Notes: generated by a model not told the origin, from the sequence alone. 6,897 nucleotides of DNA from an uncultured Selenomonadales bacterium (GCA_946407175.1 CAMJNB010000071.1:1-6897); one strand, 5' to 3'; counted from the first letter of the stretch, positions 1-5,882 are shown. Made by a program: numbers and translations.

Positions 1-3000
1 ACGACGCAGGAAGGCAAGGCAGGTATTCTTCCCGCGCCGCCCAAACTGCAAACCGAAGACCAAATTTTATTGCCGACTAATTTTGGGTGGAAGTCACTTG
101 CCGATACAAACATTTACATTGGTACGACGCCTTCACAAAAATTTACTGCCGAATATACTGGCAACACGGTTTACCCCGCGTGGCAAGATTATGAGGAGCA
201 AAAATTAAGTGTACGCGGCGACTTGTCGGCAACTGCGGCGGGAACTTACACGGTATATTTTAAACCCATCGGCTTGTATTGTTGGAGTGACGGCACGCGC
301 GGCGAAAGGGCTGTACAGTGGACGATTGCACCTGCTTTAATCGCAATTCCGACTGCCGCGACTACCACTTTTGACTACACGGGCAATGTAATTTCTTTAA
401 ATCCCGCAAACGTCGACTTGACCAAAATGGATAAAAGCGGCACCGATTCGGCAATCGAGCAAGGCAACTACGCCGTCACGTACACGCTGAAAGACCCTGC
501 AAATATGCGTTGGAGTAACAATTCAACGGCGCCGATTACCATAAGCTGGAAAATCGAGTTGAAGGCACTTGCTAAACCTTCTGCCGCCAATACCACTTTT
601 ACCTACGACGGCAACACGAAAAAGCTTGAAGTTGACAATTGCAATGCGGCGTTTATGACTGTTACCGGTACGACGTCCGAAATTAACGCGGGAACTTACA
701 GTGTCACGTACGCGCTGAAAAATAAAGCGTCAATGCAGTGGGCAGACGGCAAAACCGATGACGTCACAATTACGTGGACGATTAACCGTCAAAAAATGAC
801 GTACGCCGAAAGTAATTTGACTGCCAACCCTCTTGAATATACCGGCAATAAGCAGAGTGTATCGCTTAACGGCTATAACTCGGCTAAGCACGTTTTAAGC
901 GGCGACACTACAGGCACGGCGGCGGGATCGTACACCGTGACAGTTACACCTAATCAAAACTACGAATGGTACGAAGGCGGGTACGGTGGCAAGCAAGTTG
1001 GTTGGAGTATTGGCAGTATGTCATTTGCAAAACCTACCGCCGAAAAAACCGTTTTTACCTACACGGGCAATGCCGTAAGTCTTAACGTCCAAAACGTCAA
1101 CTTAAATTATATGGACAAAACAGGTTCCGACACCGCGACGGCTAAAGGCACTTACTGGGTCAAGTACACGCTTAAAAGTGCAAGCTACACTTGGGCGGAC
1201 GGCAGTAAAGACCCCGTGACAATTAACTGGTCAATCGGCGAAAATGCCGTTGCGATTCCGACGTTAAGCAAGACCGATTACACTTACAACGGCAAAAGTC
1301 AATCACCGACAATTTCAAATGGCGCGTCCGATAAATTTACCGTGACAGGTACGACCGCCGAAATTAACGCGGGGACTTACACTATCACCTACACGCTTAA
1401 TGACCCGACAAATACCAAATGGGCGGACGGCACGAATAAGCCTAAAACCATTGAGTGGACGATTAAGCGCAAAAATTTGACTGCCGCGCAGAGTACCTTC
1501 ACGCCGAAAACTATCACGTACGACGGCAACGCTAAAAATATTGCCGACAATTTGACCGGCTACAATGCGACGTACCACGATTTAAGCAGTCAAACATCAA
1601 TGACTAACGCGGGGACGTACACCGCCAAAGTTGCACCAAAGGCTAATTATGCGTGGAATGACGGCACGTACGCCGCCAAAACTGTATCGTGGACGATTAG
1701 CCCTAAGTCTATCGCTAAACCGACTGCCGAGAAAACGTCATTTGATTATGACGGCGCGACTAAAACGCTGTCTTTTAAAAATTATGATTCGGCTTTGATG
1801 ACAAAAAGCGGCACGGATTCTGCAAGCGCTAAAAACAGTTACAAAGTCACATTTACTCTTAATGATACTAAAAATTATTGTTGGGCAGACGGCACGACCG
1901 CTCCGCACGTTATCACGTGGACTATCGGCGCTACGGCAGTTACCAAACCTACTATCAGCGGCACGAAGTCTTTTGACTACGACGGCACCGCGAAAAGTAT
2001 CACGGTCAACGGCTACAATTCAAACACAATGCTTTTCAGCGGGACAATTTCCGAAACTGACGCGGGTGATTATACCGCGACTTACCGGCTTAAAGACAAA
2101 ACCAATTATGCGTGGGACGACGGCACGAATGACGACGTAGTTTTAAGTTGGAAGATTAAGCACCGCACTTTGGCTAAAAATGTTTCAGCAAATTTGGCAC
2201 TTAAAAAGACTACGTACACGTGGGACGGCACAGCGGTCAGAAATGTTTCAGGAATTTACCGACTTGTAGGCAATTTGACTTTCAGCAAAGCCGATTTTAA
2301 TGGTTGGAGCGACTACGTCGAAATTACCGGCGGCAATTATACATACCTTAGCCAGTCAAATCCGCCGCAATACGACGTCAATACAGATTTTACGATCGAA
2401 GTCAGTCCGATTAAAAATTTTCAATGGATTGACGGCACGCGCACGCCTTTGGTATTTCATTTCAAAATCACTGAAAAACTTTTGGACAAACCGACTATCA
2501 GCGGCGAAAGTACTTTTACTTATGACGGCACAACAAAAAGTATTAACGTTGAAAATTACGCGGCAAATTATATGTCGCAAAGCGGCACTCTTTCAGCAAG
2601 CAATGTGAATTCTTACCAAGCGTCGTATGCACTTTACGTGACAGAGGTTAAATCCGGTCAAAGTACCTATTTGCGAAATTTTGTCAAATGGAAAGACGGT
2701 TCCGATAATGCCGTTACGTTAGATTGGGCAATTACCGCAGGGTCAGGCATTACCAAACCTACTCTTTCAACTACAGAATACGAGTGGACGGGCGGAAGTA
2801 TTTCACCCGACATAAAAGGCTACAATTCGTCCACGATGAATGTCAGCGGCACGACCACTGCAAGCGCTATCAATACTTACACCGTGACGTATTCGCTGAA
2901 AGACAAAACCAATACCAAATGGGCGGACGGTAGCACGGATGATGTCAAGATTACATGGAAGATTAACCGCCAAAAACTTACAAACGACGTCACGATTGAT

Positions 3001-4215
3001 TCTGGCGTCACGCTTAATTACAACGGCAATACTCAACAACCAACGCTTAAATACGGCTCCGTGCAGTGGACAATGGCTAATCTTGCTACTTACTGCGATT
3101 TATCAAGTCAGACGTCCGCTACCGACGCGGGTACCTACACTTTTAAGGCGACGCCTAAGTCAACCTACGCGTGGAAAGACGGCGGCACGGCGGCTAAAAG
3201 TTTTGATTGGGCGATTAATAAAATTGCGCAAACTTTGACGGCTGATAGTACCAACTTGATTATTACAAATCCTGTCGGCAGTTTAAACATTTCCTACGAC
3301 GGAAAAGGCACTGTAAATTGCACAATTACAAACAATCCAAATAATTTCATCAGCAAAGCCGAGTTCAAATCAAACCGCCTTGAAGTTACAGTCAATCGTT
3401 TTCAGTCGGGTGGTTCAATTTCCGTGCAAGCCGCTGAAACAACCAATTATAAAGCCAGCAACACAATTCAAATCAGCGTCGATTCGCAGTATATCAAGGC
3501 TTTAAACGACTGCGATTTAGACGAAATTGTTACAATATCCGGCTCGGGACTTGCAAAAAATGTTTGGCACGCGGGAGACTACAAGGCGTTTACAATGGAT
3601 ATCCCCGCCGGTAAATCGGCAAATGTAGTACAGTGGTATACGCAATATCACGCCGTGATACTCGGCTTTAAGCACAATTTCGACGCGGAGAATGGCGGTA
3701 AATCAAACTACGTCGACTTTATGATTACAAATGCAGACGGCACGCCGTTACTTTTTGATGAGGCAGGTTACGGCACGGACGCGGGCACAGCACGAACGCG
3801 CGAATATGGCGGGAAACAAGTCCCCGTTTTGAGTTGGCGAAGCAATCCTTTCGTTGCGATTAATCAATATTTGCCTGATGTGTGGCGCCAAAACAGTATG
3901 GTTAACAAAAATCAGTATACAGTTAATCAAAACACACTTGTTCAAGGCGCTACAGCCGCCATATTGCTTGATATGGCACCTTGCGAAGTTACAGGCGTAA
4001 GCTCGCCGCTTGGCACGCAATATGAATACTTTGCAAACGGTAACAGTTTACCTTTTAATGACAACTACAAATGGATTTTAACACGCGAACTTGGCTTAAA
4101 CGGCTCCACCCAGTATGTAAAAGTGTTGACAAAAGTAAACGGCAATGTGTTTGAGGACGGTAAGTCACTGGGGCTGTCAGTTTGTGCCTTGCCGATTATT
4201 CGGTTTGGTAAATAA
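1..4215 (+). CDS. Giant phage tail-fibre/adhesin protein with Ig-like repeat stalk and DUF6273-like tip, 5' end outside window
   Basis: Probably a phage tail fibre or receptor-binding adhesin. The frame is open from base 1, so the start lies upstream and 1404 residues are visible. The TTG at 70 has no ribosome-binding site and is not a credible start. Residues 7-14 read AGILPAPP, a segment common in phage fibre proteins. Residues about 24-1082 form thirteen Ig-like modules of mostly 75-77 residues, each with a Y-[TDN]-G core, a G-x-Y strand, a W-x-D-G turn and a closing W-x-I. Residues about 1083-1163 are a different beta module. Residues about 1164-1404 form a globular tip with WHAGDYK (from W1189), GFKHN (1222-1226), QYEYFANGNS (from 1340) and WILTREL (from W1358), recalling DUF6273-type domains of Bacillota phage and surface proteins. 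No transmembrane, LPXTG or other wall anchor is seen at the C-terminus, which favours a virion part over a cell-wall protein. The receptor is unknown. Confidence 0.85.
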   Translation, partial: TTQEGKAGILPAPPKLQTEDQILLPTNFGWKSLADTNIYIGTTPSQKFTAEYTGNTVYPAWQDYEEQKLSVRGDLSATAAGTYTVYFKPIGLYCWSDGTRGERAVQWTIAPALIAIPTAATTTFDYTGNVISLNPANVDLTKMDKSGTDSAIEQGNYAVTYTLKDPANMRWSNNSTAPITISWKIELKALAKPSAANTTFTYDGNTKKLEVDNCNAAFMTVTGTTSEINAGTYSVTYALKNKASMQWADGKTDDVTITWTINRQKMTYAESNLTANPLEYTGNKQSVSLNGYNSAKHVLSGDTTGTAAGSYTVTVTPNQNYEWYEGGYGGKQVGWSIGSMSFAKPTAEKTVFTYTGNAVSLNVQNVNLNYMDKTGSDTATAKGTYWVKYTLKSASYTWADGSKDPVTINWSIGENAVAIPTLSKTDYTYNGKSQSPTISNGASDKFTVTGTTAEINAGTYTITYTLNDPTNTKWADGTNKPKTIEWTIKRKNLTAAQSTFTPKTITYDGNAKNIADNLTGYNATYHDLSSQTSMTNAGTYTAKVAPKANYAWNDGTYAAKTVSWTISPKSIAKPTAEKTSFDYDGATKTLSFKNYDSALMTKSGTDSASAKNSYKVTFTLNDTKNYCWADGTTAPHVITWTIGATAVTKPTISGTKSFDYDGTAKSITVNGYNSNTMLFSGTISETDAGDYTATYRLKDKTNYAWDDGTNDDVVLSWKIKHRTLAKNVSANLALKKTTYTWDGTAVRNVSGIYRLVGNLTFSKADFNGWSDYVEITGGNYTYLSQSNPPQYDVNTDFTIEVSPIKNFQWIDGTRTPLVFHFKITEKLLDKPTISGESTFTYDGTTKSINVENYAANYMSQSGTLSASNVNSYQASYALYVTEVKSGQSTYLRNFVKWKDGSDNAVTLDWAITAGSGITKPTLSTTEYEWTGGSISPDIKGYNSSTMNVSGTTTASAINTYTVTYSLKDKTNTKWADGSTDDVKITWKINRQKLTNDVTIDSGVTLNYNGNTQQPTLKYGSVQWTMANLATYCDLSSQTSATDAGTYTFKATPKSTYAWKDGGTAAKSFDWAINKIAQTLTADSTNLIITNPVGSLNISYDGKGTVNCTITNNPNNFISKAEFKSNRLEVTVNRFQSGGSISVQAAETTNYKASNTIQISVDSQYIKALNDCDLDEIVTISGSGLAKNVWHAGDYKAFTMDIPAGKSANVVQWYTQYHAVILGFKHNFDAENGGKSNYVDFMITNADGTPLLFDEAGYGTDAGTARTREYGGKQVPVLSWRSNPFVAINQYLPDVWRQNSMVNKNQYTVNQNTLVQGATAAILLDMAPCEVTGVSSPLGTQYEYFANGNSLPFNDNYKWILTRELGLNGSTQYVKVLTKVNGNVFEDGKSLGLSVCALPIIRFGK
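70..810 (+). repeat. Super-repeat unit 1 (modules R1-R2-R3, classes B-A1-A2)
   Basis: This is the first three-module trio. R1 closes with AVQWTI and the linker APALIAIP. R2 closes with ISWKI and KALAKP. R3 closes with ITWTINRQKMT, the basic linker that precedes every following B module. The left edge of R1 is approximate because it blends into the N-terminal segment after AGILPAPP. Confidence 0.7.
811..1491 (+). repeat. Super-repeat unit 2 (modules R4-R5-R6, classes B-A1-A2)
   Basis: This second trio spans 681 bases. R4 has VTVTPNQNYEW, R5 has MDKTGSD and closes with AVAIP, and R6 has TGTTAEINAGTYTITYTL and closes with WTIKRKNLT. R3 and R6 share nearly the same TGTT-x-EINAGTY stretch. Confidence 0.7.
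1492..2181 (+). repeat. Super-repeat unit 3 (modules R7-R8-R9, classes B-A1-A2)
   Basis: This third trio spans 690 bases. R7 has HDLSSQTSMTNAGTY and VAPKANYAW, R8 has MTKSGTDSASAKNSY and the linker AVTKP, and R9 has SGTISETDAGDY and closes with WKIKHRTLAKN. Confidence 0.7.
2182..2988 (+). repeat. Super-repeat unit 4 (modules R10-R11-R12, classes B-A1-A2), with insertions in R10 and R11
   Basis: This fourth trio spans 807 bases. R10 is a long, divergent B module that still has VSPIKNFQWIDG and closes with FHFKI. R11 is an A1 module with extra residues around YVTEVKSGQSTYLRN before the W-x-D-G turn. R12 is a regular A2 module closing with ITWKINRQKLT, very close to the R3 linker. R13 (2989-3246) then opens a fifth unit as a lone B module with YCDLSSQTSATDAGTY, a close match to R7. 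Confidence 0.7.
3490..4212 (+). other. C-terminal tip domain of the fibre protein, DUF6273-like
   Basis: This is the last ~241 residues of the giant protein, after the beta stalk. The order WHAGDYK, then GFKHN, then LPDVWRQNS, then APCEVTG, then QYEYFANGNS, then WILTREL, then a final G-L-S-V-C-A-L-P-I-I strand follows the layout I remember for DUF6273-type modules: a W-x-x-GD start, a GF[ND]H core, an LL-x-x-EV-x-G then QY-x-Y block, a W-x-x-R block and a final hydrophobic strand. The match is from memory and partial. The usual WW-x-RSP block is reduced to WILTREL. The role of such domains is not established. Its place at the end of a stalk suggests ligand binding. Confidence 0.55.
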
Positions 4216-4220
4216 GGAGG
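4214..4220 (+). promoter_or_regulatory. Ribosome-binding site AAGGAGG overlapping the fibre stop codon
   Basis: The stop TAA (4213-4215) runs directly into a perfect Shine-Dalgarno, reading TAAGGAGG. It is followed by a run of eight T (4221-4228) and then ATG at 4229. This fixes the start of the 113-residue protein at 4229. The same frame is open back to 4145 inside the fibre gene, but there is no ribosome-binding site there. The arrangement points to translational coupling with the fibre gene. Confidence 0.85.
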
Positions 4221-4228
4221 TTTTTTTT

Positions 4229-4570
4229 ATGTACAAAATCACGACGGTTGAGGGACATTTAATCACTCAGACCGACGACCCGCGCTTTATAAAATTTAAT
4301 CCCGATTCAGGCGCGTGGGTTCGCACTGACGCTATCAATGCCGAGTGCATAGCGGTTAATGGCGTCCGCTACAGCTTAGCGGGGCGTGAACCGGTTGAGG
4401 ACGCGCCTATTGTTGCCTTCATACAAAAAATTGACGCGGGAGCCGTTCAGCTTGCCACCGACAACAAAGTCACGGCGCAAAATGACAGCATTGACACTTT
4501 GGCTTGGGCGATTAACAAAATGGCGGAAGAAATTGTCGACAAATTCAGCTTTAAGACGGAAGAAGGATAG
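4229..4570 (+). CDS. Small conserved phage protein of unknown function, next to tail fibre
   Basis: This is a 113-residue soluble protein of unknown function. The start is set by the AAGGAGG at 4214-4220. The N-terminal half is a compact beta-like region with a TDDPRFIKFN stretch, then AECIAVNGVRYSLAGREP. From memory, small proteins with a TDxPRxxK block followed by a hydrophobic-AVNG-x-x-Y-x-L-x-GRE block are common just downstream of fibre genes in phages of gut Bacillota, and I know no assigned role. The C-terminal part (about residues 70-105) looks helical, with AWAINKMAEEIVDKF. No signal peptide or membrane segment is seen. Its gene touches the fibre gene upstream and lies three bases from the next gene, so all three are probably made from one late message. 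A minor virion or assembly protein is the most likely class, but that is inference from context. Confidence 0.85.
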   Translation: MYKITTVEGHLITQTDDPRFIKFNPDSGAWVRTDAINAECIAVNGVRYSLAGREPVEDAPIVAFIQKIDAGAVQLATDNKVTAQNDSIDTLAWAINKMAEEIVDKFSFKTEEG

Positions 4571-4573
4571 CTT

Positions 4574-4762
4574 ATGCCGACGACTTATAATTCGAGCGAA
4601 ACAAAATTGATAGTGCTTGACGCATTGGACAAATTTAAGCGCACCGACCTTAACTTTAACGACAACCGCTATATGCTTAAAGGCGAGGCGCTTGACGCTA
4701 ATATAGAGTACGCGACTGTTTCAGATGATGAGATAGCCGCTATTTTATTGCCTACAAACTAA
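4574..4762 (+). CDS. Very small hypothetical phage protein (62 aa)
   Basis: This is a 62-residue protein that I do not recognise. ATG at 4574 is preceded by AGAAGGA (4561-4567), a fair Shine-Dalgarno lying inside the end of the upstream gene, with six bases of spacing. The protein begins with a probable helix (TKLIVLDALDKFKRTDL) and ends with YATVSDDEIAAILLPTN. That tail loosely resembles the ATNEEVxEML peptide at the ends of the next two proteins: A-T, acidic residues, a hydrophobic residue, then I/M-L. The likeness is weak and may be chance. The three-base gap to the upstream gene and the good ribosome-binding site support a real gene despite its size. No cysteines, signal or membrane segment is present. 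Confidence 0.75.
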   Translation: MPTTYNSSETKLIVLDALDKFKRTDLNFNDNRYMLKGEALDANIEYATVSDDEIAAILLPTN

Positions 4763-4800
4763 AACTAAAAAATCCCTACTAAACTGCGGGAGGTGGTTTA

Positions 4801-5121
4801 ATGGAAGTTATCGGCAAGTCGGAGCTTTTAAGCGTGCTTAAGCGCTATCACAATATGACAACCGCCGCATTGACCGACGAAGTTAAAAGTTGCATTCACG
4901 GCGTCAGTGACACCGACGGCAAGCTTAAGTTTTTGGACGGCAACGGCAACGTTGTAGCGGAATTTAAAAGCGGCATTGATGAAAGTGACATTGCAACGAA
5001 TGAAGAGGTTTCAGAAATGCTTGATGATATTTTTGGTAGTGACGGGGCAGGTGGACGGGGTGAAGAGATAGCGACTAATGAGGAAGTTCAAGAGTTATTG
5101 GACGACATTTTTAAAAATTAA
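4801..5121 (+). CDS. Small phage virion-type protein with a duplicated acidic IATNEEVxExLDDIF peptide
   Basis: This is a 106-residue acidic protein, probably a small virion or tail-associated part. Its function is unknown. ATG at 4801 follows a strong GGGAGGTGG (4788-4796). The order is a predicted N-terminal helix (SELLSVLKRYHNMTTAALTDEVK), then a short beta-hairpin-like region (KLKFLDGNGNVVAEFK). Two copies of an acidic peptide follow: IATNEEVSEMLDDIF (residues 64-78) and IATNEEVQELLDDIF (residues 90-104). A Gly-rich linker, GSDGAGGRGEE, joins them. Two residues (KN) follow the second copy. The next protein ends with the same peptide. A hairpin of the form D-G-x-G-x-V is common in phage fibre proteins. 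The doubled tail is the odd feature: one copy may be a spare binding site or bridge two partners (inference). Confidence 0.85.
   Translation: MEVIGKSELLSVLKRYHNMTTAALTDEVKSCIHGVSDTDGKLKFLDGNGNVVAEFKSGIDESDIATNEEVSEMLDDIFGSDGAGGRGEEIATNEEVQELLDDIFKN
4990..5034 (+). repeat. Acidic peptide motif copy 1 (IATNEEVSEMLDDIF)
   Basis: This is a 15-codon coding motif in the 106-residue protein. It matches copy 2 at 13 of 15 residues, but 9 of those 13 shared residues use different codons. Confidence 0.85.
5068..5112 (+). repeat. Acidic peptide motif copy 2 (IATNEEVQELLDDIF)
   Basis: This 15-codon coding motif lies at the extreme C-terminus of the 106-residue protein, only two codons before the stop. 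It differs from copy 1 only by S to Q and M to L. Confidence 0.85.
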
Positions 5122-5138
5122 TTGGAGGTACATTTACA

Positions 5139-5798
5139 ATGGCTTACGATTTGGAAAGACTGACAAGAATGCAAGCGATTAAGGATTTGGGCGATCGCAT
5201 TAAGGCAGAAATTGACAATCTTAAAAATACGGGCGTAGCAAGCGCACTGAAAAAGGTTGACGTCGACGGCAACGCGATTAAATTTTACACGAGTTCCGAT
5301 ACGGCGACAGAGGCGACATTTAGCGTTGACCTTCCTGCCGAAATGTTTTTAGACGCGGCGTCTACAAAGTTTGAACCCAACTTTAATTTTACCGGCGGCA
5401 ATTACACCGGTGCGACAAATCCCAATTTGGACGGCAAGCCCGTTTTGGTGTTAGGCGTCAAGACAAAAACCAACGACGGCAAGACTACAACGCTTGCGTA
5501 CAGCTTTTTAAATATGGCGGGGCTTGTCGACATTTACACGGCGTCCGATACGTCAATCGTTATCACCAACTACAAGGTCAAGGCGAATGTTTCAAGCGCG
5601 GCGGGTAATATGCTTGCTAACACGGCGGGCGGCTTGTATGTCGACGGCTCAGGCAAGGTTGACAAAGTCACGACGGCGACGGCAGGCAATTTGGCGGCGT
5701 TTGTGGCAGGCGGCGGAATCAGCGACACTGGCATTTCAATCGCGACGAATGCGGAGGTTAGTGAAATGCTTGACGGTATTTTTGGCGCACAGAGCTAG
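5139..5798 (+). CDS. Phage structural (tail appendage/fibre-like) protein ending in the acidic peptide motif
   Basis: This 219-residue protein is probably a minor structural or fibre-like virion part. ATG at 5139 follows GGAGGT (5124-5129) with good spacing. The upstream stop (5119-5121) lies just before it. Residues 1-32 form a likely charged helix or coiled-coil start (LTRMQAIKDLGDRIKAEIDN), a style I remember at the start of many gut-phage structural proteins. The middle is beta-rich, with FTGGNYTGATNPNLDGKP and a LVDIYTAS block. Near residues 150-200 it has ANTAGGLYVDGSGKVDKV followed by TATAGNLAAFVAGGGISDTG, a relative of the phage-fibre 'TAGNLAALDANGNLTDSG' element. The protein ends with IATNAEVSEMLDGIF plus GAQS, the tag shared with the upstream protein. 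Gene order and the shared tag suggest both act in the same virion substructure. Its exact place is not known. Confidence 0.85.
   Translation: MAYDLERLTRMQAIKDLGDRIKAEIDNLKNTGVASALKKVDVDGNAIKFYTSSDTATEATFSVDLPAEMFLDAASTKFEPNFNFTGGNYTGATNPNLDGKPVLVLGVKTKTNDGKTTTLAYSFLNMAGLVDIYTASDTSIVITNYKVKANVSSAAGNMLANTAGGLYVDGSGKVDKVTTATAGNLAAFVAGGGISDTGISIATNAEVSEMLDGIFGAQS
5739..5783 (+). repeat. Acidic peptide motif copy 3 (IATNAEVSEMLDGIF)
   Basis: This C-terminal copy in the 219-residue protein matches copy 1 at 13 of 15 residues. The shared serine is encoded by AGT here and TCA in copy 1, a change that needs more than one base substitution. Confidence 0.85.
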
Positions 5799-5832
5799 TC
5801 TTTAGTTCATAAAAATATATTTGGCACTTTCG

Positions 5833-5870
5833 GCGGGTATGGTTTTAATACTGTACCCGCTTATTTTTTT
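5833..5870 (+). terminator. Rho-independent terminator
   Basis: A stem GCGGGTATGG (5833-5842) pairs with CTGTACCCGC (5851-5860), giving ten pairs including two G-T wobbles. The loop is eight bases (5843-5850). A T-rich tract, TTATTTTTTT (5861-5870), follows. It lies 34 bases after the stop of the 219-residue protein and ends one base before the Shine-Dalgarno of the next gene. Transcription from the late operon should therefore stop, or partly stop, here. Confidence 0.85.
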
Positions 5871-5875
5871 AGGAG
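5871..5875 (+). promoter_or_regulatory. Ribosome-binding site AGGAG of the lectin-like gene
   Basis: AGGAG lies seven bases before ATG 5883 and directly follows the terminator T-tract. It fixes the start of the lectin-domain gene. No convincing -35/-10 pair is seen between 5799 and 5832 or between the terminator and the start. Confidence 0.8.
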
Positions 5876-5882
5876 TGATTTT

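Larger units (their letters stand above)
70..3246 (+). repeat. Array of 13 tandem Ig-like protein modules (coding repeat)
   Basis: Modules, cut just before each new T/S/V that follows the linker, are: R1 70-351, R2 352-579, R3 580-810, R4 811-1035, R5 1036-1260, R6 1261-1491, R7 1492-1722, R8 1723-1950, R9 1951-2181, R10 2182-2493, R11 2494-2760, R12 2761-2988, R13 2989-3246. Most are 225-231 bases; R10 (312), R11 (267) and R13 (258) are longer. Three classes can be told apart by eye. B (R1, 4, 7, 10, 13) has a P-x-x-x-[YF]-x-W strand before the DG turn. A1 (R2, 5, 8, 11) has M-x-x-[ST]-G and ends in a hydrophobic-K/I-P linker. A2 (R3, 6, 9, 12) has [TS]-G-T and ends in a basic I-[NK]-[RH] linker. 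The DNA has diverged a lot, so this is an old protein-level repeat. The exact Pfam family (MBG-like or another bacterial Ig family) was not determined. Confidence 0.85.

Noticed and set aside
70..72. TTG at 70 as the start codon of the giant fibre gene
   Set aside because: The frame is open upstream to base 1, encodes the phage-typical AGILPAPP segment at 19-42, and no Shine-Dalgarno precedes 70. The true start is outside the window.
211..222. RGD tripeptide in the fibre (SVRGDLS), as a possible integrin-type motif
   Set aside because: A three-residue match in a 1404-residue protein is expected by chance, and it is not kept in the other B modules.
1862..2140. Open frames inside the fibre gene in other frames, such as 1862-2140, 2300-2608, 2724-2933 and 2939-3238
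   Set aside because: They overlap a strongly supported repeat-protein frame, lack ribosome-binding sites and give low-complexity, R- and T-rich translations typical of shadows.
3748..4020. Minus-strand open frames at 1315-1578, 2356-2580, 2803-3039, 3748-4020 and 6636-6896
   Set aside because: All lie antisense to supported genes, with no recognisable domain and no antisense promoter.
3490..4212. Variable region of a diversity-generating retroelement at the fibre C-terminus
   Set aside because: No reverse transcriptase or template repeat is in the window, and no near-identical second copy of this region differing at adenines is seen. It could only be reopened with flanking sequence.
4145..4228. 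N-terminal extension of the 113-residue protein back to 4145
   Set aside because: The extension overlaps the fibre end, has no ribosome-binding site, and AAGGAGG at 4214-4220 points clearly to ATG 4229.
4386..4610. Open frame at 4386-4610
   Set aside because: It overlaps the 113-residue gene and the start of the next gene in another frame. Its basic, low-complexity product looks like a shadow.
4763..4800. Possible terminator or promoter between the 62-residue and 106-residue genes
   Set aside because: The 38-base gap is A-rich and holds only the GGGAGGTGG ribosome-binding site. No hairpin or paired -35/-10 boxes are visible.
5524..5805. Open frame at 5524-5805
   Set aside because: It is a frame-shifted shadow of the 219-residue structural gene, with an R- and A-rich product and no Shine-Dalgarno.
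5799..5832. Promoter before the lectin gene in the AT-rich stretch AAAAATATATTT
   Set aside because: A -10-like TATATT can be picked, but no matching -35 at proper spacing is evident, and it would lie upstream of the terminator.
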